Shown one piece after another: positions 1 to 5,740 of a stretch of DNA of 14,140 nt (its first letter is position 1; every line of letters begins with the position of its first letter). Below the pieces are notes generated by a model, which ran no database searches, was not told where the DNA came from, and was given only the letters and a program-made list of their open reading frames with translations. The stretch is from ZC4RG20 sp964518995 (GTDB lineage Bacteria > Pseudomonadota > Gammaproteobacteria > Steroidobacterales > Rariloculaceae). A program made the translations under genes and the position numbers. The stretch covers positions 1-14,140 of the forward strand of contig CAZFJU010000104.1 of the NCBI GenBank assembly GCA_964518995.1, given 5' to 3'.

Positions 1-253
1 CCAACGACCAGACTGCGACGTTGCGCAGCCAGAACAGCAGGCGGAGCGCTTCACTGGGCCCGCCGCGTTCAGTAACGCTCGGGCTCTGGGTCGTCAGTCT
101 GTGCCACACCGGTCGATTTTCGCACAGCCCACCTCTGGCGGCCTGCGACGATTCGCCGCACCACCCGTTGTCCTTCGGCAACGTAGAATGTTCCACCGTC
201 GCACCTCGAGCACTGTTGATGAATCGACGTCTATTGCGTGGCTCGGTGTCAGA
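1..253. other. Upstream region with no supported gene
   Basis: No convincing gene is seen here. The frame of the downstream PepSY gene is open from base 2, but the translated stretch before base 254 is Arg/Pro/Ser-rich with no domain character and looks like non-coding GC-rich DNA. There is a TAGAAT hexamer at 184-189 that could be a -10 element, but no good -35 lies at the usual distance, so I do not call a promoter. Confidence 0.5.
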
Positions 254-1642
254 ATGACCACACTCCACGCAGCGAGGCCCGTCGCACTCTACCGCGCGAT
301 CTGGCGGTGGCATTTCTATGCCGGCCTGTTGACGCTGCCGTTTCTGGTCTCACTGGCGGTCACCGGCGGCATCTACCTGTTCGAGGATGAGCTTGGCGAC
401 GCCTGGTACGGCGATATGTTGTTGCGGCCCGCCGAAGCGGCGCCGCATACCGCTCCGCTAGGGCCCGAAGCGATGATCTCGCAGGCGGCGGCGGACGCAA
501 GCGCCGTCGTCGCCTACGTGCCGCCTTCCGCGCCCGAGCGTGCTGCGCGTGTCGTGCTCGCGTCCGACGCGGGCCGACGCGCCGTATTCGTCGACCCGTA
601 CAGCGGCGCCGTGCTCGGGTCGCTCGCGCAGGGCGAGCACGGCAATCTGGGCGTTTTCGATCTGGTACGCCGCTGGCACAGCCTCACGCTGCTCGGCTGG
701 CCGGGCAACCGTCTGATCGAAATCGTCGCCGGCTGGACGCTGATCCTGGTCGCAACGGGTATTTATCTCTGGCTGCCGCGCGGTCGCGGCGGCGCCCTGA
801 GCGTGCGGGCCACACTGCGTGAGCGTGTGTTCTGGCGCGATCTGCACGCGGTCACCGGTGTGCTTGCCGGGGGGCTGATCGCGTTTCTCGCGCTCACCGG
901 GCTGCCGTGGTCCGGGTTTTGGGGTGAAGGCCTGAAGAGCTATTTGAACGAAGCGGGGATGGGCTATCCGGCCGGGTTCTGGTCGCCGGTGCAGGCATCG
1001 GGAGACATGCTCGACGCGGAGGCGCACCACGCACATCACGGGCCCGCGCATGCCGATGTCACCGTCGGCGCCGTGCCGTGGGCGCTTGAGCTGGCGCCGG
1101 TACCGGCGTCCGCAGGCGGCGGCCAGCCGATCGGTGTCGATCGCGCCGTCGCGCGTTTCGAGGCGCTCGGCATGCCGGCGGGCTACACCGTGACACTGCC
1201 TCGAGGTCCCGCCGGAGTCTACAGCGCCACAGTCCTTCCGGATCGAATCGGCGGCGCCCGCACGGTGCATCTCGATCAATACAGCGCCGAAGTGCTGTTC
1301 GATGCCGGCTACGCGGACTTCGGGGTCGCTGCGCGCGCCATCGAGCTCGGGACTTCGATCCATACCGGCCGCCAGCTCGGGCGGCCCAACCAGTTGCTGA
1401 TGCTGGCGGCGTGCGTGGCGATCGTGCTGATGGCCGTCAGCGCCGCTGTGATGTGGTGGAAGCGACGTCCGCACGGCTCGCTTGGCGCGCCCCGCTACCC
1501 GCAGGACTTTCGTCTGCCGCGCGCGGTGCTCGCCGCGGCATTGATCGTCGGCATCGTCTTTCCGCTTGTCGGGCTCTCGATTATGGTCATGCTCGCGATC
1601 GATCGCTGCCTGCCCCGCGCCTGGCGTGCACGACTCGCCTGA
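254..1642 (+). CDS. PepSY-associated transmembrane protein (PiuB-like, iron/siderophore-linked)
   Basis: This is a 462-residue inner-membrane protein of the PepSY-associated TM family (PF03929), whose members are often found beside TonB-dependent receptors and are thought to reduce ferric siderophores or heme in the periplasm. Hydrophobic segments lie at about residues 21-43, 153-174, 198-222, 380-401 and 424-448. Four histidines sit at family-typical places beside the membrane segments: H20 (RWHFYAGL), H142 (RWHSLTLLGWPG), H198 (DLHAVTGV) and H370 (SIHTGRQLG); these are plausible heme ligands. Periplasmic PepSY-like segments fall between about 70-125 and 290-355. A histidine cluster (H258, H259, H261, H262, H266) lies in the large loop. 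I chose the ATG at 254, although the frame is open further upstream, because homology-like sequence starts there (RAIWRWHFYAGL); the ribosome binding site is weak. The substrate is not deducible. Confidence 0.88.
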   Translation: MTTLHAARPVALYRAIWRWHFYAGLLTLPFLVSLAVTGGIYLFEDELGDAWYGDMLLRPAEAAPHTAPLGPEAMISQAAADASAVVAYVPPSAPERAARVVLASDAGRRAVFVDPYSGAVLGSLAQGEHGNLGVFDLVRRWHSLTLLGWPGNRLIEIVAGWTLILVATGIYLWLPRGRGGALSVRATLRERVFWRDLHAVTGVLAGGLIAFLALTGLPWSGFWGEGLKSYLNEAGMGYPAGFWSPVQASGDMLDAEAHHAHHGPAHADVTVGAVPWALELAPVPASAGGGQPIGVDRAVARFEALGMPAGYTVTLPRGPAGVYSATVLPDRIGGARTVHLDQYSAEVLFDAGYADFGVAARAIELGTSIHTGRQLGRPNQLLMLAACVAIVLMAVSAAVMWWKRRPHGSLGAPRYPQDFRLPRAVLAAALIVGIVFPLVGLSIMVMLAIDRCLPRAWRARLA

Positions 1643-1710
1643 AGAGCAGCCGACTCTCCTCTCTCCTTCTCCCTCGCCGCAGACGTCCTCGCGTCCACGC
1701 CGCAACGGAA

Positions 1711-1740
1711 GCGTAAGCGAAACATCATCGTCGCTTACGC
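1711..1740. repeat. Perfect 10-bp inverted repeat between the PepSY and PhoX genes
   Basis: The arms GCGTAAGCGA (1711-1720) and TCGCTTACGC (1731-1740) are perfect reverse complements around a 10-base loop, 69 bp after the PepSY stop and 74 bp before the PhoX-like start. No T tract follows the second arm, so it is a poor intrinsic terminator. It may be an RNA hairpin ending the upstream message or an operator for the downstream gene. The sequence shows the repeat; the role is inference. Confidence 0.6.
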
Positions 1741-1813
1741 GAACCGTCATATCGGCTCCTCATGATGCGCAGGACGTCGTGTCGACCATTTCACATTCGG
1801 GAGATCGAGAACA

Positions 1814-3202
1814 ATGACCAAAGATGCACCGTCTCTGCATACTGAGCTCGCGATGAGCCGCCGTGCGATGTTGCGCGGATCCGCGGCAGGGGCCGCGAGC
1901 CTGGCGTTTGGCGGGCTCGTCAGCCACGCGGCGTCGGCAGCGATACTGCCCTATAGCCCAGACTACGGCCCGTTGCGTCCGACCACCGACGAATCGACCG
2001 GTCTGCCGCTGCTGCGCCTGCCGGAAGGATTCAGATACCTCTCGTACGGCTGGACCGGTGATCGCATGGCCGACGGTGTCATCACACCGAGCGCGCACGA
2101 CGGTATGGGCGTTATCGCTTTGAACGGCGATCGCGTCACGCTGTGCCGCAACCACGAGCGCGGCGCCGGCACGGCGTTCGCAAGCCGGCCCAACCCCTAT
2201 GATCCGGCTGCCGGTGGCGGCAACACCAACCTCGTGTTCGACGTGCTCCGCGGGGAGTGGATCAACAGCTGGTCGTCGTTGACCGGCACGATCCGCAACT
2301 GCGCCGGCGGTATTACGCCATGGGGCAGCTGGCTGTCATGCGAAGAAACGGTAGTGGGCCCCGAGAATAGCTCGCATGCCTATACGCACGGCTGGGTGTT
2401 CGAGGTGCCGGCGCTCGCGACAGCCTCGGCCGTGCCGTTGACCGGCCTCGGCCGCTTCGTGCACGAGGCCGCCGCCGTGGACCCGGTGACCGGCATCGTC
2501 TATCTCACCGAGGACAAGGGTGCATCGGGCTTCTATCGGTTCCTGCCCAATGAATATGGCAACCTGCAAGCGGGCGGACAGCTGCAGATGCTCGCGATCG
2601 ACAGTCTGCCGCAATTCAACACCCACGGCGTCGGCAATCAGAGCCCGACGCGGGAATGGGACGTACACTGGGTCGACATTGCCGACCCCGAGCGCGCTCA
2701 CGCGCCGGGGACCCTCAACGAGGCCGGCGTCTTCACCCAGGGTTGGCAGGCGGGCGGCGCACGCTTCACTCGCGGCGAAGGCTGCTGGTACGACAGCGGT
2801 CGTGTGTACATCGTCGCGACGAGCGGTGGGCCGGCGGGATACGGACAAGTGTTCGAGTACGATCCGCGCCGCGAAACCCTTCGCCTCGTCTACGCGTCGC
2901 CGGATGCGTTGACGCTGAACTCACCGGACAACATCGCAGTCAGCCCGCGCGGCGGCATTGTGCTGTGCGAGGACGGCAGCCGCCAAGGACAGCTCTTGCA
3001 CGGACTGACACGCGACGGGCAGATTTTCCCCTTCGCCCAGAATGACATCGTTCTGAACGGCGAACGCCATGGCATCTCGGGCAACTTCCGAGGTATGGAA
3101 TGGTGCGGAGCGACCTTTCACGGCCGTTGGCTGTTCGTAAACATCCAGACCCCTGGCATCACCTTCGCGATCACCGGGCCCTGGGATAACGGCGCACTGT
3201 AA
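1814..3202 (+). CDS. PhoX/DUF839 family protein, Tat-exported putative phosphatase
   Basis: The 462-residue product belongs to the PhoX/DUF839 beta-propeller family, whose studied members are periplasmic or secreted alkaline phosphatases with an Fe-Ca cofactor. A twin-arginine signal is visible (SRRAMLRG, residues 15-22, then a hydrophobic stretch and an AASA cleavage-like site near 39-42). Family motifs include CRNHERG (111-117), NCAGGITPWGSWLSCEE (162-178; the cysteine of NCAGG corresponds to the Fe ligand in PhoX), HEAAAVDP (217-224), TEDKG (232-236), GEGCWYDSGRVYIVATSGG at about 321-339 and a late SPDNIAVSPRGG / CEDGS block. GGGAG at 1799-1803 supports the ATG at 1814; an internal ATG at 1853, just before the twin arginine, is an alternative. 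It is shorter than classical PhoX, so activity on phosphate esters is inferred, not shown. The next gene starts 40 bp downstream and is probably co-transcribed. Confidence 0.88.
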   Translation: MTKDAPSLHTELAMSRRAMLRGSAAGAASLAFGGLVSHAASAAILPYSPDYGPLRPTTDESTGLPLLRLPEGFRYLSYGWTGDRMADGVITPSAHDGMGVIALNGDRVTLCRNHERGAGTAFASRPNPYDPAAGGGNTNLVFDVLRGEWINSWSSLTGTIRNCAGGITPWGSWLSCEETVVGPENSSHAYTHGWVFEVPALATASAVPLTGLGRFVHEAAAVDPVTGIVYLTEDKGASGFYRFLPNEYGNLQAGGQLQMLAIDSLPQFNTHGVGNQSPTREWDVHWVDIADPERAHAPGTLNEAGVFTQGWQAGGARFTRGEGCWYDSGRVYIVATSGGPAGYGQVFEYDPRRETLRLVYASPDALTLNSPDNIAVSPRGGIVLCEDGSRQGQLLHGLTRDGQIFPFAQNDIVLNGERHGISGNFRGMEWCGATFHGRWLFVNIQTPGITFAITGPWDNGAL

Positions 3203-3242
3203 ATCGACTGGGCATCACCCGAACAGCCAGAGGAAACTCCAT

Positions 3243-3821
3243 ATGCGTCAGCTCGTTCTTCTATTCACTTCGGTGCTGCTCCTCCCCGGGTTCGCCGCCG
3301 CAGTGCCGGTTCAAATCGATGATCTCATCGACGGTGCGCTGCACGACGGCCAGGTCAGCCGTAACGGCTGGTCGGACGGCCCGACCGCAGTCGATTTCTG
3401 GCTCTTCTCGGGCAGCGCGGGCGATAGCGTCTTGCTGAGCGCTCGCAACGACTCGGCAGATGGCGATCTGCTGTTCGCACTCTATGCGGGCCGCACGAGC
3501 CGTTTCGAGGAGTTCTTGGCCACCCCGGCGTTCTTCACTACGCCTTTCGACTGGGGCGGCCTCACCGGCCTTCTTCAGTTCGAGCTCGCGGCCGGCATGA
3601 GCTTCCTGCAAGATTTCATGTTTCCGCTCACCGGCGACTACACGATGATCGTTGGCGGCTCGGGCTTTGGCGTTGGCAACGACATCCGGTACTCCACGCG
3701 GGCCTCCGTGCAGGCCGTTCCGGTTCCGGAGCCCGGCCCGCTGGCGCTGCTGTCACTCGGAGTGATCGGTATCGCCGCCGTCCGCCGCGTGTCGGCGGCG
3801 CCGGAGACCGCTACTCAGTAA
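3243..3821 (+). CDS. PEP-CTERM sorting-domain protein, secreted, function unknown
   Basis: This 192-residue protein has an N-terminal signal peptide (hydrophobic residues 3-19, AAA cleavage-like site). It ends with a PEP-CTERM sorting signal: VPVPEP at about 160-164, a hydrophobic helix at 166-180 and an RR pair at 181-182. Such tails are recognised and cut by exosortase in Gram-negative bacteria that make exopolysaccharide, so the host should encode EpsH/XrtA elsewhere. The middle (DFWLFSGSAGDSVLLSARND, 51-70, and GDYTMIVGG, 131-139) resembles pre-peptidase/DVUA0089-type beta-sandwich domains; this is a resemblance only. A tail of ten residues follows the RR, somewhat long for this signal. 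GAGGAAA at 3230-3236 is a good ribosome binding site for the ATG at 3243. It likely forms a two-gene unit with the PhoX-like gene, and its last 11 bp overlap the convergent acetyltransferase gene. Confidence 0.85.
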   Translation: MRQLVLLFTSVLLLPGFAAAVPVQIDDLIDGALHDGQVSRNGWSDGPTAVDFWLFSGSAGDSVLLSARNDSADGDLLFALYAGRTSRFEEFLATPAFFTTPFDWGGLTGLLQFELAAGMSFLQDFMFPLTGDYTMIVGGSGFGVGNDIRYSTRASVQAVPVPEPGPLALLSLGVIGIAAVRRVSAAPETATQ

Positions 3822-4374
3822 TCTCGCGGATGACGCGACAGGGATTGCCGGCGGCGAAGACGCTGTCCGGCACATCCCGCGTCACGACACTGCCGGCGCC
3901 GATGACGGACCTCGAGCCGATCTTTACCCCGGCCAGGATCAGCGCCGCGCCGCCGACCCAGACGTCCGCGCCGATTTCCACGGGCTTGCCGAACTCCTCC
4001 CGCCTGCGTTGCGCGGCATTGAAGGGGTGCAACGGCGTTAGAATTTGCACACCCGGCCCGAAGAACGTATAGCTTCCGATGCGCACGGGGCAGACGTCGA
4101 GCACGACGCAGTTGAAGTTGAAGAACACGCGCTCACCGAGCTCGATATTCGAGCCATAGTCGCAATAGAACGGCGGCTGCATCCATACGGTGTCGCCCCC
4201 TGCACCAAACAGCTCACGCAGTAGCTGGTGCCGCTCCTCCTCCTGTGTTTCGCGGGTGGCATTCAATGCCTGGCAAAGATTGCGCGCTCGCTCCCGCAGC
4301 ATCACGAGCTCCGGGTCCATCGGCTCGTAACGCTCTCCGGACAACATCTTTTGGTGCTCGGTCCTGGTGCTCAT
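3811..4374 (-). CDS. Sugar O-acetyltransferase (maltose/galactoside acetyltransferase family)
   Basis: The 187-residue product matches the Maa/LacA family in length (about 183-203 residues) and order. An N-terminal Mac domain (KMLSGERYEPMDPELVMLR, residues 9-27) precedes a left-handed beta-helix of hexapeptide repeats: CDYGSNIELGERVFFNFNCV (71-90), PVRIGSYTFFGPGV and EIGADVWVGGAALILAGVKI (133-152). The catalytic histidine is expected in the TPLHP motif, H116. The family transfers acetyl from acetyl-CoA to the 6-hydroxyl of sugars; the physiological acceptor is often unknown. The frame is open further upstream to 4533, but the ATG at 4374 matches the family start and is preceded by a GCGGAG ribosome binding site. 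The stop codon (3811-3813) lies inside the last codons of the convergent PEP-CTERM gene. It is divergent from the FMN reductase gene. Confidence 0.92.
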   Translation of the reverse strand: MSTRTEHQKMLSGERYEPMDPELVMLRERARNLCQALNATRETQEEERHQLLRELFGAGGDTVWMQPPFYCDYGSNIELGERVFFNFNCVVLDVCPVRIGSYTFFGPGVQILTPLHPFNAAQRRREEFGKPVEIGADVWVGGAALILAGVKIGSRSVIGAGSVVTRDVPDSVFAAGNPCRVIREITE

Positions 4375-4461
4375 CGCCGCTCCGCTCGAAGAATCCCGAC
4401 GACATGCAAATTCATGGCCGACGACGAACGAAACTACAGATTCAGGCACTATTGGTGCATA

Positions 4462-4473
4462 GGTCGGCCGACC
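4462..4473. promoter_or_regulatory. 12-bp perfect palindrome in the divergent spacer (possible operator)
   Basis: GGTCGGCCGACC is a perfect palindrome in the 170-bp spacer between the divergent acetyltransferase and FMN reductase genes. Just upstream, GCAC-TATTG-GTGC (4446-4458) forms a second small dyad. Position and symmetry fit a regulator binding site that could serve both genes, but in GC-rich DNA such palindromes also arise by chance. Confidence 0.3.
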
Positions 4474-4544
4474 GGCCTGCAAGCTCTCGAGCGAGGCTGA
4501 ACCCACGCACCGGCAGCACACTACCGTCGACAAGGAGACCAGAC

Positions 4545-5117
4545 ATGAAGAACTACAAGGTGGGATATCTAATCGGCAGCCTGGCGAAGGAGTCGATCAA
4601 CCGCAAGTTCGCCAACGCGCTGTTCAAGCTCTCGCCGCCGCAGCTCCAGTTCGAAGAAATCGTATTCCACGACCTGCCGCTTTACAGCTACGATTACGAT
4701 GCGAACTACCCCGAGGCCGGCACCCGCCTCAAGCAAGCCATCGAGCGTGCCGACGCGATTTTGATCGTCACGCCGGAATATAATCGATCGGTGCCGGGCG
4801 CGCTCAAGAACGCCATCGACTGGGCGAGCCGGCCATGGGGCACCAACTCGTTCGCCAATACTCCGACCGGCGTGATCGGCACGTCGCCCGGCGCCATCGG
4901 CACGGCCGTCGGGCAGCAACATCTGCGCAGCGTGCTCGGCTTCCTAAACGCGCCGCAGATGAACTCGCCAGAAGCGTATATCCAATTCAAGGAGGGCCTG
5001 ATCAACGACGCTGGCGAGATCGCCGACCCCTCCACCGCGGAGTTTCTCCGCAACTACCTGAACGAGTTTCACCAGTTCATTGCCCGCGTGCTGTCTGTGC
5101 TGCCGCGCGGGGCGTGA
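4545..5117 (+). CDS. NADPH-dependent FMN reductase (ChrR/YieF-like flavoprotein)
   Basis: The 190-residue product is a flavodoxin-fold NAD(P)H:FMN/quinone reductase of the FMN_red family (PF03358). The phosphate-binding loop of FMN is GSLAKESINRKFA (residues 11-23). The second flavin-contact motif is PEYNRSVPGALKNAIDW (77-93), and GTSPGAIGT (112-120) is the third conserved loop. Length fits the cytosolic ChrR/YieF/azoreductase group, which reduces quinones, chromate or azo compounds and helps oxidative-stress resistance; the true substrate is not determined by sequence. AAGGAGA at 4532-4538 precedes the ATG at 4545 and fixes the start, although the frame is open to 4245. A GC-rich hairpin lies downstream, and the gene converges with sugE. 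Confidence 0.92.
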   Translation: MKNYKVGYLIGSLAKESINRKFANALFKLSPPQLQFEEIVFHDLPLYSYDYDANYPEAGTRLKQAIERADAILIVTPEYNRSVPGALKNAIDWASRPWGTNSFANTPTGVIGTSPGAIGTAVGQQHLRSVLGFLNAPQMNSPEAYIQFKEGLINDAGEIADPSTAEFLRNYLNEFHQFIARVLSVLPRGA

Positions 5118-5139
5118 GCACGGCCAGAGAACGGCCGGC

Positions 5140-5160
5140 CGCGGGGCGCTGCGCCCCGCG
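5140..5160. terminator. GC-rich hairpin between convergent FMN reductase and sugE genes
   Basis: CGCGGGGCG (5140-5148) and CGCCCCGCG (5152-5160) pair perfectly around a 3-base loop. It is located 23 bp after the reductase stop and 15 bp before the sugE stop, a usual place for a shared bidirectional terminator. There is no T tract on either side, so termination is inferred from position and strength of the stem. Confidence 0.5.
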
Positions 5161-5175
5161 ACCGCGGTCATCAGG

Positions 5176-5490
5176 TCAAGAAGTCAGCTTTAAGCCGAGA
5201 ATCCCAGTCACGATCAGGCCGACGCACGCCAGCCGCACGAGGGTCGCGGGCTCGCCGAACAGGACGATGCCGAGGATCACGGTGCCGACCGCGCCGATGC
5301 CCGTCCAAATCGCATACGCCGATCCAACCGGAAGGGTGCGCATCGCAATGCCCAGCAAGCCCATGCTGATCACGATTGCGACCACAGTGCCGATCGTCGG
5401 CCAGAATCGAGTGAAGCCCTCGGTGTATTTGAGCCCGATCGCCCAACCCACCTCGAAGAGGCCGGCAACGAATAAAATGATCCATGCCAT
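5176..5490 (-). CDS. sugE: SugE/Gdx guanidinium exporter (small multidrug resistance family)
   Basis: The 104-residue, four-helix membrane protein is a close match in length and layout to E. coli SugE (Gdx), which exports guanidinium ion in exchange for protons as an antiparallel dimer. The transport glutamate is E13 in LFEVGWAIGLKYTEGF (11-26). The Gdx-type helix 3 motif LPVGSAYAIWTGIGAVG (53-69) and the ending TGILGLKLTS are typical of the SugE branch rather than of EmrE polyspecific pumps. The start at 5490 (MAWIILF) matches SugE; ACAGGT (5497-5502) gives a modest Shine-Dalgarno sequence six bases before the ATG. The guanidine-II riboswitch in its leader agrees with the guanidinium role and makes this assignment strong. 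Confidence 0.95.
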   Translation of the reverse strand: MAWIILFVAGLFEVGWAIGLKYTEGFTRFWPTIGTVVAIVISMGLLGIAMRTLPVGSAYAIWTGIGAVGTVILGIVLFGEPATLVRLACVGLIVTGILGLKLTS

Positions 5491-5536
5491 GGATTTACCT
5501 GTAGAGCGCCGCTGCCGAGAGCCAAGCGCGCTGGGG

Positions 5537-5580
5537 CGGGGTCGTCCCCGTTGAAGATGCAGCGGCAGGGTCGTCCCTGC
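5537..5580 (-). ncRNA. Guanidine-II riboswitch (mini-ykkC) upstream of sugE
   Basis: Read on the minus strand, the sugE leader has two short hairpins with identical ACGA tetraloops. P1 is GCAGGG-ACGA-CCCTGC (5580-5565), and P2 is CGGGG-ACGA-CCCCG (5550-5537). They are joined by a 14-base linker. Two GC stems capped by ACGR loops and placed before a sugE/emrE gene are the definition of the mini-ykkC motif, now known as the guanidine-II riboswitch, in which the two loops dock and bind guanidinium. P2 ends 46 bases before the start codon, and an 8-bp alternative pairing (5559-5566 with 5508-5515) could serve as the switch. Ligand binding raises expression of the exporter in known members. The motif is seen directly; regulation is inferred from the family. 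Confidence 0.93.
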
Positions 5581-5621
5581 ATGCGTGCCCGGCCTCGCCG
5601 ATGCCGGCAGCGACTGTCGCC

Positions 5622-5650
5622 ATTATAGGTGCGCATGGGCTATCGGCGAA
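5622..5650 (-). promoter_or_regulatory. Sigma-70 type promoter of the riboswitch-sugE transcript
   Basis: On the minus strand a perfect TATAAT (5627-5622) lies 17 bases after TTCGCC (5650-5645), a weak 3-of-6 match to the -35 consensus. Transcription would begin near 5615, giving a leader of roughly 125 bases that contains the complete riboswitch. The -10 is convincing because a perfect hexamer is rare in DNA this GC-rich. Confidence 0.7.
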
Positions 5651-5740
5651 CCCTTCAACGGTGCCCCCGTCACGCGGTATGCTCAAGAATGGTCGACGGC
5701 CTCTAATAGCGCGCAAGCGGGGTGCGTATAGGAGGAAATC

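Noticed and set aside
101..253. N-terminal extension of the PepSY gene from an ATG at 101
   Set aside because: The extension has no family similarity and an Arg/Pro-rich composition; the family start is at 254.
458..1750. Long minus-strand open frame of 430 codons opposite the PepSY gene
   Set aside because: It is antisense to a clear membrane-protein gene, rich in Arg/Gln/His/Asp as GC-rich shadow frames are, and has no domain character.
4375..4533. N-terminal extension of the acetyltransferase to 4533
   Set aside because: The extension is not family-like and would cover the divergent promoter region; a ribosome binding site precedes 4374.
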